In this document: piece after piece, positions 1-9,547 of the stretch
How positions within the stretch are numbered: the first letter of the stretch is position 1
Layout of the letters: each line of letters begins with the position of its first letter
Assembly: GCA_024704765.1 (NCBI GenBank)
Contig: JAKMXF010000066.1
Span: forward strand, 248,001-312,000
Direction: 5' to 3'
DNA length: 64,000 bases
DNA from: Oopsacas minuta
Taxonomy: Eukaryota > Porifera > Hexactinellida > Lyssacinosida > Leucopsacidae
The notes under the pieces: generated by a model
The model's database searches: none
What the model was told of the DNA's origin: nothing
What the model saw: the letters and a program-made list of their open reading frames with translations, nothing else
Made by a program: the position numbers and the translations under genes

Positions 1-472
1 TTTTTAAGTCAGGGGGCGGACGAAATTGAAATGGTTAACTGGTGAGTAGTATGCTCATCGGAAATCTCCATATTAACCACATTTTGGTGAACATTTTCCT
101 GTAATATTTGGATTTCGTACTCGGTTATAACGAAATTCAAGTACTGTTCTTGAGAGCTCTTATATTGTAAACTGAGTTAAATTGCTAATCAAATGATAAT
201 TCAATTAATAAAGACTTAATACCTTTTGATGATTTAATACTCGTATAGAGGATGTTAATCAATAAGCTCTGCTGTTTGACAGGCTGTCTTTCGTCTCGAA
301 TAAAGCGCAGTTTCTTCAAATAACCTAAATTCATATAGAAGAAATTTAGAGATTATCCACACATAAAGCTATGTCATTAATTCGGCAAAGTATAATCTAC
401 GTAGAATATTAATAGATAAGTAAAAAGTGATATTATTAGATACAGAAATTAAAGTAAAATAAATATCATAAG

Positions 473-509
473 TTATCAATCATATGATCTAGCATCATAT
501 GATTGATAA
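473..509. repeat. Perfect 16-bp inverted repeat with 5-nt loop
   Basis: The arms TTATCAATCATATGAT and ATCATATGATTGATAA are perfectly complementary around the loop CTAGC. There are no flanking duplications or U-tract, so it reads as a small palindrome rather than a terminator. Confidence 0.8.
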
Positions 510-718
510 TACTGAAATTATGACGTATGCTCCTATCAGCATTCTAATTATAGATTTATAGTAAATTAATATTATATGTAACAGGAAATAATATTAATAA
601 TTATAATCACCACTAGAGCATTTCAAGAAATGAATTAACTGTATTGGGGTTGTTTCCATATGATATATACTTAATAAAGGAAAAAATTTCCTAGAAGTAT
701 TCATAAACAGTCTTTAGA

Positions 719-806
719 ACAGCGGGTCAACTTTTTTAACCCGTGGACGCCGTATAGGCCTATACCATTTTAGTACATTCTGTGGACCCCAGGTTGGCAA
801 CCACAA
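719..806. repeat. Possible degraded hAT-type short element
   Basis: The ends (CAGCGGGTCAAC at the left, GTTGGCAACCAC at the right) roughly mirror each other. The inside carries TGGACCCC, also seen in the better preserved hAT-like element at 43048-43195. No clear target duplication is seen. This is inference from resemblance only. Confidence 0.3.
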
Positions 807-1031
807 CACAAAAACTAACTTTCCAATTTCTGGAGTCAAATACCTTTCAACAACCCCATTATGCAGATTTGCTTAGAATGTTCAGGCAAGCAAGAATATT
901 TTGCATTAATTAATAAACGAGCAGCACAAGTTGTAATTCACAGGAATTACTCTAAATGAAATTATTTATGTTGTATTACATATAAAATTGTTCCAGTTTA
1001 GTGCAAATAGTCATGTAAATCTATATTGTAG

Positions 1032-1302
1032 CGTGACCTACGTAATATAAGGCCTGACTGTTCATTGGGACCATGGATTACTTAAAGTGCATACGTTGAA
1101 TATGATATGTTGAGATTAATACCGTTGTTTTTGACAATATTCTTACCAAATGGTAGATAGAAGGTAATCATATTTACACTACTACAACAAAAATTGTATA
1201 AATAAAGAAATAAGAAATGCTAGGACAACAAAATGCACTTTAAGTAATCCATGGTAGGTAATTCTATGCACAATAGTCAGGCCTTATATTACGTAGGTCA
1301 CG
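1032..1302. mobile_element. MITE-like element with long terminal inverted repeats and 7-bp TSD
   Basis: The left end CGTGACCTACGTAATATAAG is matched in reverse complement by the right end. The similarity continues inward for about 60 bases, including the motif CCATGGATTACTTAAAGTGC. The duplication ATTGTAG flanks both sides (1025-1031 and 1303-1309). There is no internal gene, so this is a non-autonomous DNA transposon. Its superfamily is not clear. Confidence 0.85.
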
Positions 1303-1395
1303 ATTGTAGCTATTTAATTAAATACTAAATATTATGAATTAGTTTAATCATATATTCAATTTATAGACTCTAAGTTTAAGACACAATAGTGGGTG

Positions 1396-1938
1396 TTATA
1401 CAAATATCGAATGATGTAATGAATCTATTTTATCCTTCTTCCTCAGTCTCTCATCTACATAATATTGCATCAATTCGTCATTAGGTTCGCATGTCTTCTG
1501 TTGTTCTGTCTCATAGACCGTAACATCTGTTATTTCAAGCAATCCCTTAATTTGATCTACCCAGATCTGCATGATATCTGAAGAACCTGCACTAAAGAAG
1601 TAAGTCCTCCTCAGTGTCACCAAATCGAATATATTCCCAAACTTGTCATTTCCCAGTCCAATTTCAATACGTTGTACATCCTTAAGATTGATTATTGCTA
1701 TGGGATTGTCTTGAGTGCTGTTGGTATAATACTCCAGAGTTTTGTCAGCTCTTAAGATGAAATAGCGTTTATGCCATCTCTTCTTTACGATAGACTTCTT
1801 GAGAGGAGGAGATTTTATCAGGAACCCGGACATTATTATTTCTGAATGATTCCTACAGTGACATTTAGTACAATGAACCAGATCAGAATGTGTGGTCAGA
1901 CAACTTTCTTCTCCTTTGTAGTTAAGCATGGACTCCAT
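1396..1938 (-). CDS. PH-domain protein, GAB/DOS-like (paralogue 1)
   Basis: A 180-residue single-exon protein. A Cys/His cluster (HCTKCHCRNH) at about residues 22-31 precedes a pleckstrin-homology domain at about 36-135. The domain shows SGFLIKSPP, KKRWHKRYFILR, LEYY and the closing W of the C-terminal helix (IWVDQI). The start and middle match the PH fold of GRB2-associated binders, which bind phosphoinositides at the plasma membrane. The long tyrosine-rich docking tail of GAB proteins is absent, so this is PH domain plus a short tail (about 45 residues). It is a close paralogue of the plus-strand gene at 3360-3845 and diverges from it head to head. Both ATGs are followed by unrelated first residues before identity begins. 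The function of the Cys/His cluster is unknown to me. Confidence 0.85.
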   Translation of the reverse strand: MESMLNYKGEESCLTTHSDLVHCTKCHCRNHSEIIMSGFLIKSPPLKKSIVKKRWHKRYFILRADKTLEYYTNSTQDNPIAIINLKDVQRIEIGLGNDKFGNIFDLVTLRRTYFFSAGSSDIMQIWVDQIKGLLEITDVTVYETEQQKTCEPNDELMQYYVDERLRKKDKIDSLHHSIFV

Positions 1939-3359
1939 GTATTCTTTATTAAGTGTGTAATTATGTTTATTAGTTATCTCAGTAATCTCTACTATTTATA
2001 GAGTTTATGAAGCACTGTCAATTTACATTTTCACTGTACTTGGGTTACGTTAGTATTCAATTATAGTGAAATCAATATAATGATCTGATATAATACAGGA
2101 AGTCACAGTCTAAGTCATTGAAATTTCGGTCATAAATCTGATCATATTGTTGGATAAGATTCCAGTAAATTAAATTGGCGAAAAGAGTTGAAATTATACT
2201 GTGTTGTTAGCAGAAGGTAATCATATTCGTAATGCTTACAATCCTCTACTATATATTTACATAATGCCGATGTGAGCATTACACTATTACACTTAATATC
2301 CATAAATATTTGAGGGAATTATTCAACCAAAATGCTGACCTCTGCAACAATTGTTAATCCAAACACAAAATACAGCACACTAAATTTTTACCCACACAAC
2401 TACTGCAAGTGCACTGAAAGCTTTCGAAAAAGCTTAATCGTAAAGTGTACAAATATGTGCAATACTTAACGGAGTCATGTGTTAACCGTAAATGGTGGAT
2501 ATCTCGTTCTTTCGGGCGAGATTTCCGTTGACGATATATCCGCATATACGGAAACAGTGTTATAGCCGTAATAAGGGTCCATAGTTCAAAAGCTCGTACG
2601 AGATTGAAACATAATCTGACCAGAAAATTCTCAACATGTAAGCTCAGGACAATAATCATATGTTGAGGTTATAAACAATACTATAATTACTCAATACACG
2701 TATCACATAATAGATAATTACTAGTCTCGTGAAATATATTTCAGTGAAAATGAAACACACTACTGTATATTCATATATGGATCTGATTTTAAACTTTTAG
2801 GTCTTAGATGATTCTGTCAATATGATATTAAAAGTGTACTGATATTAATTAACAGGACATATTATCAGTAATAGTGGTAGGTTAAACTGCTTTCTTTCAA
2901 AACTTTCCTAGAATATTGTATGTATTCAGGAAATAACAGAATGCATTTTATAAGAGAAATTGTCTAATGTCATTATTTTCAATATGACAGGAAGTACGTA
3001 TATCACAATTATTATTATTATAACTCAATTGTTTGTTGTTTGGTAATTAGGGAAACATGAGTAAGGCCGAATTTTATTCTGAGACTACTTAAAATCAAAT
3101 TATTGACGACGGGGGGTGGGGCCCCGTTTACGGGGTACCCCCGAGTACTGAATACAAATTCAGTCTTATTCAGTCAACCCAATAATTATAAGCAGACTGA
3201 ATGCAAATTTCCCATTTTTAGTTCGCAAAATATAATAGCTAGAAAGCATTAGTTAAGTAAGCATCAATGCAAAGGAACACGAAAACTATAAATAACTAGC
3301 ATAAGGAATATTCATCTAAAATAATAAATTCGCATTTCAAACAAAATTCAAAAAATAAA
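1939..3359. other. Shared upstream interval of the two divergent PH genes
   Basis: These 1.4 kb separate the start codons of the two PH paralogues and must contain both promoters. The sequence is AT-rich. A 101-codon frame at 2354-2659 on the minus strand has no recognisable domain and is not supported. A G/C-rich foldback lies at 3109-3144. I do not see an extended inverted repeat joining the two promoters. Confidence 0.5.
3109..3144. repeat. Isolated GC-rich foldback in AT-rich DNA
   Basis: GGGGGTGGGGCCCC followed by GTTTACGGGGTACCCCC can fold (GGGG/CCCC and GGGGTACCCC arms). It stands out sharply from its surroundings and lies about 220 bases upstream of the plus-strand PH gene start. Its role is unknown. 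Confidence 0.55.
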
Positions 3360-3845
3360 ATGGACACGGAATTGATCAAGGAAGAAAATTGTCTAACCAG
3401 ACATGGTTCTCTGGTTCATTGCACTAAATGTCACTGTAGGAATCATTCAGAAATAATAATGTCCGGATTCCTGATAAAATCTCCTCCTCTCAAGAAGTCT
3501 ATCGTAAAGAAGAGATGGCACAAACGCTATTTCATCTTAAGAGCTGACAAAACTCTGGAGTATTACACCAACAGCAGGAAAGACAATCCCATAGCAATAA
3601 TCAATCTTAAGGATGTACAACGTATTGAAGTAGGACTGGGAAATGACAAGTTTGGGAATATATTCGATTTAGTGATACTGAAGAGGACTTACTTCTTTAG
3701 TGCAGGTAATTCTGATCTTATGTCGAAGTGGGTAGATCAAATTAGAGAATTAATACCAAGAACTGATGTTACTGTCTATGAAAAACAACAAGAGAGAACA
3801 TGCAATCTTGATGACAAGTTGATGCAATATTATGTCAAAGAATGA
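3360..3845 (+). CDS. PH-domain protein, GAB/DOS-like (paralogue 2)
   Basis: A 161-residue single-exon protein. By eye it is about 80 percent identical to the minus-strand paralogue from the Cys/His cluster (HCTKCHCRNH) to the C-terminal QYYV. The PH domain spans about residues 31-130 with SGFLIKSPP, KKRWHKRYFILR and a final helix KWVDQIREL. The C-terminal extension is about 20 residues shorter than in paralogue 1. The DNA upstream of the ATG is A-rich (CAAAAAATAAAATGG). The divergent arrangement suggests one inverted local duplication. Lipid binding is expected from the family; partners are unknown. Confidence 0.85.
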   Translation: MDTELIKEENCLTRHGSLVHCTKCHCRNHSEIIMSGFLIKSPPLKKSIVKKRWHKRYFILRADKTLEYYTNSRKDNPIAIINLKDVQRIEVGLGNDKFGNIFDLVILKRTYFFSAGNSDLMSKWVDQIRELIPRTDVTVYEKQQERTCNLDDKLMQYYVKE

Positions 3846-4511
3846 TATGTGATAAAGTATGGAAATCCATGTATTACTATGTTAGAATCTGTAAATCTTA
3901 CTCAATACATTTGAATGGAAGAGTTACTGTTTAGTAAATACATAATAAATAAACAATAGTAAATAATATTGAGACAAAAATTAAATTTTGGATAAAAAAT
4001 CAGATTTCAATAATTCGGGAATTGTTTCAAATAATCTAAGTAAATGTGGGCTAAAATACAGGACTGTCTTGTTGCAGTCGTAATAGGTTGAACTTATTCA
4101 AGTTTCCCCTTTGCGAAATAGAAATGCATAAACGGGGTTGTTAAATAATTTTAACAAGAATTTGTTTGCTCATGTGAATTACTTCTAGTCCGTTGAATAT
4201 GGTCACAAATACACTAGATTGCCTAAGCCAGTAAGCTATTTAATACTCAGCTGGCGTGGCGATTGGCATAGATTTAGGACTGCAATGCAGATGTCCATGC
4301 ATTCATGAATCTAACAAACTTGTAAATATTTTTCAAGCTAGTTACATTCATGAATAGAATTTCTTTTGTAAATAATATTCAGTGCAAATGTATATTAAAC
4401 CACATTTATCGTTAGTAAGTACAAATCACATTCCAATTTGATAGGAATTCCAGCTGATTAATGCTAGGAAATCAAACAGACAGAATGACATATAAGGTAA
4501 AATTACATGAC

Positions 4512-4566
4512 TAATTAAGTCGGACATGATTACTCGGAAAACGAGTAATCATGTCCGACTTAATTA
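4512..4566. repeat. Perfect 25-bp stem, 5-nt loop inverted repeat
   Basis: The arm TAATTAAGTCGGACATGATT continues to ACTCG, then the loop GAAAA, then an exact reverse complement. A perfect stem of this length is unlikely by chance. It may be the collapsed core of a small transposon or a processed hairpin RNA. Confidence 0.85.
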
Positions 4567-4933
4567 AGGCTATTAATGTTGCCGGAATTCCCGCAGAGGC
4601 ATTAAAACTAGTAAGAGGTAGCGTAATTCAAATAATACCATCACAATATACATAATAACATTCCATATGTTTTCGTATTTCTTTGTAATAATTTCTTCAT
4701 TTCATCCACTTCTATGATTAATCAGCATATTTTTGCTAGAAATATGTTCTTAATGACGTATGTTATGTATTGATTGCCAAGCACACAAACGAAATAAATA
4801 ATTCAATCAACAAAATACAAAATATACTTAAGATAATACCCAAGTTATATGAATGCCATGTCTTTGTTATTCCATATAGTGGCTCAAAGTGAATTGAAGT
4901 GTATTTTAACTTATCAATTAATGGTATCTGATA

Positions 4934-5219
4934 GGGCTGTATCAACTCATTTTATTGAATGAGTTGAATGAGTTGACAACGCAATCGGGCCTGGACTCGG
5001 TATGAAAAGTAGGTATATTATCTGTTCCAAGAATTGGGAATCATCAAGGGCAATGATGTAACAATGTATTTTGCTCCCACCGAAACACCAATGCATCAGT
5101 TTTATAATGTTCTAAGCTTATTATTTCAAGTTAAACTCTTGGTTATAAAAAGAGTTGGTAAAAAATCAACTCTTTATTTAAGTTGAATGAGTTGGTAGAA
5201 AAATGAGTTGATACAGCCC
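4934..5219. mobile_element. MITE-like element with 20-bp terminal inverted repeats
   Basis: The left end GGGCTGTATCAACTCATTTT is mirrored at the right end AAAATGAGTTGATACAGCCC. Subterminal GAGTTGAATGAGTTG repeats are present at both ends. There is no coding content and no convincing target duplication. Confidence 0.75.
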
Positions 5220-6149
5220 GTCACTTGTATGGATTCTTCCAAAATTGCTATTATTATGTTTTCAATATGAGGAAGATAAAATAATTCGATTCTGACCTCC
5301 TGGAGAGATATTTATCAAGTAAACAATTGAGTACAGTTGTAACCAGGAAGGAACAATCATATGAAGTCATATCACAGTTACAGTTATTAACGAAGAATCA
5401 TAATAATATTTAGAATAAATATAAATACTAAAAGATCAAATTTAGAAACTAAGCATTAGGTATCTCCAGTCATTTAATATACAAATTCATGAACTGGTCA
5501 AGTTAATGCTAAACTATTCCACTACATGCATTGTTAGCTGAGAGAGAGTTGTCTCTCTTATGCTTGGAAGATGTGGAACATTACATTAATTTATTTATAA
5601 TTCTTTGTCCCGGACTATGAAAACTTATAATTGAAGCATATTGTTTGAGCGACAACCTTCCAGGAATGAGAGCCGGGGTGATGTTTTTTTGTTTTATGGA
5701 TATTTTTTGGGATTTAGCCTAACTGCTACAAATTAAACTTCTTTCTTTCTTTTCCAATATTTATCTTATATAATTTGCAAGGTTGCAACCGAATAGTTCA
5801 ATATTCGGTTACCAACATAGAATATAGAAGTTATTTCGGTTTATCGTAATTATCGAGCATTTAATTACAAAACATAATCAGAATCAATAAACTTAACAGA
5901 CAAATGAACAAATAGAGAAATTCGCTGATATAAATCATTTAATATTTCTGAGTTATTCTTGGTAAGTAATTTAATTTGGATATTGATTAGTAATATTACT
6001 GTTATTAAATTCCAACTTCGTAGAAAAATGGCAACGAGATAGCAGAGCTCAAAAATTTTTGATTTGTATATGTTCAAAACCTCAAAATTATGTTATCATA
6101 CCAACCGTGGGGTAATTATCCAATATTGGAAATTAGATAAAATTTAAAC

Positions 6150-6305
6150 ACAGTCTACTTCCGTTATATCGAAAAAGGGGGCATATATCGAAGTCTGGAA
6201 TTGTACAAATATGGTCCCAAACTGTCAAAGTAACATATATTCCATTGGTCAAATCGAAGTAATTTTCGCGGTTCCTCGAACTTCAACATAACGGGAGTTG
6301 ACTGT
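6150..6305. mobile_element. Family A repeat (pogo/Tigger-like MITE), copy 1
   Basis: The ends read ACAGTC(A/T)ACT(C/T)CCGTTATATCGA and its inverse (TAACGGGAGTTGACTGT). The middle carries the family motifs ACAAATATGGTCCCAAAC and CGCGGTTCCT. The TA-flanked CAGT...ACTG ends with ATATCGA resemble pogo/Tigger DNA transposons; that link is inference. It lies just downstream of the PEX6 stop codon. Confidence 0.8.
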
Positions 6306-6385
6306 AATTAAAGTCAAAGCAAAAACACCCAATAAAAGTACAAAAGTCAACGAAATTATTCTAAAATTACTAAACAATAATAACA

Positions 6386-9340
6386 TCATTCATTTTTCTC
6401 CTTAAAACTGCTCATTGCCTTATCAAAATCATCTTTACTCACAACAATAGTCTCATAACAATCAGGTTTTCCTTCTCTCTTCAATTCTTCTACTTTCTTA
6501 TTCAATCCATTCATCATTGCATCATAACATATACTGTATATATGGCTACCACTGACTGTACCTTTAACAGATTGACTCATCTCTTTTAAATCAACTTCAG
6601 GATCCATTCGGAAATTCTTAGTTACAGCTCTGAAAACTTTTTCAATTTCTTCTGGAGTTTCGCAATGCCCTACATGTATGGATCTGTCGAGCCTTCCTGG
6701 TCGTATCAGAGCGGGGTCCAGAAGGTCGATTCTATTGGTAGCGGCTACTACGTATACATTTGGGGTCTTGGCTACTCTGTCTATCTCAGTGAGTAACTGT
6801 GAGGATACTCTGTCCATAACTCCTCCAGAATCTCCTGTATCTCCTCTCCTAGGTGCAAGAGAGTCAATCTCATCAAAGAATAGGATACAAGGTGCTGATT
6901 CTATTGCTGTATCGAATAGATCTCGCAGATTACACTCACTTTGTCCTACGTACATGTCAAGTAGCTCTGGTCCCTTTACATTAAGGAAATGACATTTACA
7001 CTCAGTAGCTATTGCCTTAGCCATCATTGTCTTACCACAACCTGGAGGACCATGCAGTAACAAGCCACACCTCTTAAATTTTAAGTCAGCCTCACTCATT
7101 TCTTCAGAAGAGAAGAATAGCGAACTCATAATCTCCTCCTTCACTCCCTCCAGCCCACCAATATCGTCCCAGTTCACCTTTGGTATTTCAGTTAGTTTCA
7201 TAGTCTTAGATTGTTGTGATCTCAATTGTTTCAAAGCATCCGTAATATCCTCACTGGTAACTACTGTAGATAGATTATGACAAGGTAGAATGTCTATGTC
7301 TAGCTCAGATAATAAATCAGAGGTTCTAGCAACCGCGTTAAGATTTGTAATATTCAACACAAACTGTATATCTCCTAGTAAGAACTTGTGACAATCTTTG
7401 GCTATTACTGACAGATCAACATCAGAAGCGAATACCCATCGTGACGTCATTAATCGCATTACCTCATATACTTCTCGTGATTTCAGATATGGTATCATAA
7501 CTGTGTTATGAAACGCTTCGTCTATGGATTCGGGTATATCTTTGAGTGACGATGTTCCCCCAATGATAATCAATGGTAATCCTTCTTTGCTTTTGTATTC
7601 ACAAATTAGTTCTGATAAGTACATAGCTAGTCTGAATTGACTGGTATCCTGTTTATCAACTGGAGTTAATAGTTGTAGGGATGATAAGAATACAATACAA
7701 GGTCTTGTTCTGAGGGCTGAGCTGAATAAAGTGACTAGTTTAGAGTCTGCATCATTTTGGGAATCAAAAACTATGTCATGACAGTCAAAATAAATAAAAT
7801 GCAGGGAAAAGAGGCGAGCTATAGTCCTGGCTAGTGTTGCTTTACCACTTCCTGGTTTACCCTCAATTAATATTCCATTATTAAACTTAGTATGTGGGTT
7901 ACTAGACATGCACACTAGGGGGTATACGAATCTCAACAGCTGGACCAGGGATTCATCCAGTCCATAAGGAAATGGACAATCATAGAATTCATCCATTGAA
8001 TAACAGTGTGGTGTATGTCCATCCATGTGACCTATCTGTGATAGTGTACTGTGTTCATATGCTACCCATTTCAATTCATTTTCTAATTTATTACTTGTTG
8101 GATTCAAAGGAGTAATTGCTTTTGTATCTTTTTGATCTTTTACTTTCAGAGATTCTACTTTGTAATACAAAAATTCTCTATTAAGAAAATTCTCAATACA
8201 AATGAAATCTCCCTCTCTAAGGAGTTTGGGTACATCGAAGTATTTTTGTAGCTCTACAGAGTACGTGTCAGTTGTATCGATGTCAGGTGTCATTACCTGC
8301 CTAAGAGTGACGTCAGAAGCTAGAAGAACAGGCATTTTTGCCTCAACAATATCTCCGTAGAAAGCATACCAGTTGGGATGTAGTGGAGAGTTAGTGAGGA
8401 GATTTTGTGAAGCTACGTAGCATAAAACTGTCCCTCTGTCCAGATCTTCCTTCACATTATGGCTAATACAATTCTGTAGACATATAGTCTCTCTCTCATG
8501 CATGATAATCACAATACAAAGTCTCTTAATTGGGTTTAATTCTAAGTCAATAGGAGGAATCTTAAACCAATCACAATTTTGAAATACATTGTTTGATAGA
8601 GTTTGTTTAATTTCTATCTCAACCCAATCTTTATCTTGTAAGCCAAGAAGTAAGGCATCTTTATGATTAAGCATTATAGCGGTAGAATCTACAAATCCGT
8701 GAGGTATGAATCTAATATTCCCCTGCTTCTTAACAGGCTCTATTATTAATTCTAACTCTGTTCTATAGTCTATATAACCGTATATAAATTCTTCTGTGCA
8801 TACCATACGTGTTGCTAAGCAACGAGGTTGTTGTTGATCAACTGGAGTAATTTCTCCCTTCTTTTCTGGCAGAGAGATTAAGAATATACTCTGTGTTTGA
8901 CAAGTAATAGGAGCTATAGAACATTGTGAAGATATTAACTGTAGGATATTAGCTCTATCCCAGTCTACACTCTCTTGCATACACAATACAACCTTGGTTA
9001 GCCTAGGAAGCTGACATTTGTATAACAATACACGATCATTATCATGTATATTATAGTGTGAGGACAAATAGTTAGGGAATAGAATTATTGGACGAGATTC
9101 CTTGTCAGTATTGAAACCAGAATCAGAATAATCTTTCAAGAGTTTTATTGTAAATAGTTGTATATACCCGTTGTTAAACGAGGTGGATTCTGCATCTGAT
9201 ATTATCCGAGAGAGAAGCACACCAGATAGACCATCTTCTTCTGTCAGTAGAGAAGGAATAGACTTTTTGTTGCGAGGTATATCTGGTATGTATAGTGCTG
9301 GAGGTAGTCGGAGGGATGTAGAGTGTAGTATACACAACAT
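6386..9340 (-). CDS. PEX6: Peroxisomal biogenesis factor 6 (AAA+ ATPase)
   Basis: An intronless 984-residue protein, close to the human length. PEX6 pairs with PEX1 in the peroxisomal AAA exportin that pulls ubiquitinated PEX5 receptor from the peroxisome membrane. The N-terminal half carries the divergent N domains. A first, degenerate ATPase module has Walker A GKPGSGKA (Ala in place of Ser/Thr) and a Walker B-like CIVFLSS lacking the acidic pair. The second module is canonical: WDDIGGLEGVKEEI, Walker A GPPGCGKT, the pore-loop region MYVGQSE, Walker B ILFFDEIDSLAPRRG, GDSGGVMDRVSSQLL and AATNR...DPALIRPGRLD. A dead D1 and live D2 are usual for PEX6. The start ATG at 9338-9340 is the first in frame. 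Lack of introns contrasts with most neighbours and might reflect ancient retroposition or intron loss. Confidence 0.96.
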   Translation of the reverse strand: MLCILHSTSLRLPPALYIPDIPRNKKSIPSLLTEEDGLSGVLLSRIISDAESTSFNNGYIQLFTIKLLKDYSDSGFNTDKESRPIILFPNYLSSHYNIHDNDRVLLYKCQLPRLTKVVLCMQESVDWDRANILQLISSQCSIAPITCQTQSIFLISLPEKKGEITPVDQQQPRCLATRMVCTEEFIYGYIDYRTELELIIEPVKKQGNIRFIPHGFVDSTAIMLNHKDALLLGLQDKDWVEIEIKQTLSNNVFQNCDWFKIPPIDLELNPIKRLCIVIIMHERETICLQNCISHNVKEDLDRGTVLCYVASQNLLTNSPLHPNWYAFYGDIVEAKMPVLLASDVTLRQVMTPDIDTTDTYSVELQKYFDVPKLLREGDFICIENFLNREFLYYKVESLKVKDQKDTKAITPLNPTSNKLENELKWVAYEHSTLSQIGHMDGHTPHCYSMDEFYDCPFPYGLDESLVQLLRFVYPLVCMSSNPHTKFNNGILIEGKPGSGKATLARTIARLFSLHFIYFDCHDIVFDSQNDADSKLVTLFSSALRTRPCIVFLSSLQLLTPVDKQDTSQFRLAMYLSELICEYKSKEGLPLIIIGGTSSLKDIPESIDEAFHNTVMIPYLKSREVYEVMRLMTSRWVFASDVDLSVIAKDCHKFLLGDIQFVLNITNLNAVARTSDLLSELDIDILPCHNLSTVVTSEDITDALKQLRSQQSKTMKLTEIPKVNWDDIGGLEGVKEEIMSSLFFSSEEMSEADLKFKRCGLLLHGPPGCGKTMMAKAIATECKCHFLNVKGPELLDMYVGQSECNLRDLFDTAIESAPCILFFDEIDSLAPRRGDTGDSGGVMDRVSSQLLTEIDRVAKTPNVYVVAATNRIDLLDPALIRPGRLDRSIHVGHCETPEEIEKVFRAVTKNFRMDPEVDLKEMSQSVKGTVSGSHIYSICYDAMMNGLNKKVEELKREGKPDCYETIVVSKDDFDKAMSSFKEKNE

Positions 9341-9547
9341 GTGGTAAGGTAGTACGCTAATTTATCATGCTTATGTATAACAATACGAAGTAAATTATAA
9401 TAGTGAAAATATTCGTGTGTGTGTTTAAAATGCGTAAATATATTGTTAATCTATTAATGAGAAATGCAATATATATGATACACAAATATTGTATACGATA
9501 ATTCACTTTCGTGCATACTGTTGCAGGAAAATAGATTCTATTTCTAT

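Larger units (their letters stand above)
1..1031. other. AT-rich intergenic stretch, no gene seen
   Basis: I find no convincing open frame or splice-bounded exon on either strand here. It holds a perfect hairpin (473-509) and a possible degraded hAT-type element (about 719-806), and ends at a small inverted-repeat element. Confidence 0.6.
3846..6149. other. Intergenic region with small repeats, no gene seen
   Basis: No supported coding region lies between the second PH gene and the element just downstream of PEX6. The stretch holds a perfect 25-bp hairpin (4512-4566), a terminal-inverted-repeat element (4934-5219) and plain AT-rich sequence. Short frames at 4763-4945 and 5865-6077 are low-complexity and lack any domain. 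Confidence 0.55.

Noticed and set aside
2354-2659. 101-codon minus-strand open frame between the PH genes
   Set aside because: No domain, no splice partners, odd composition; most likely chance in the shared promoter area.
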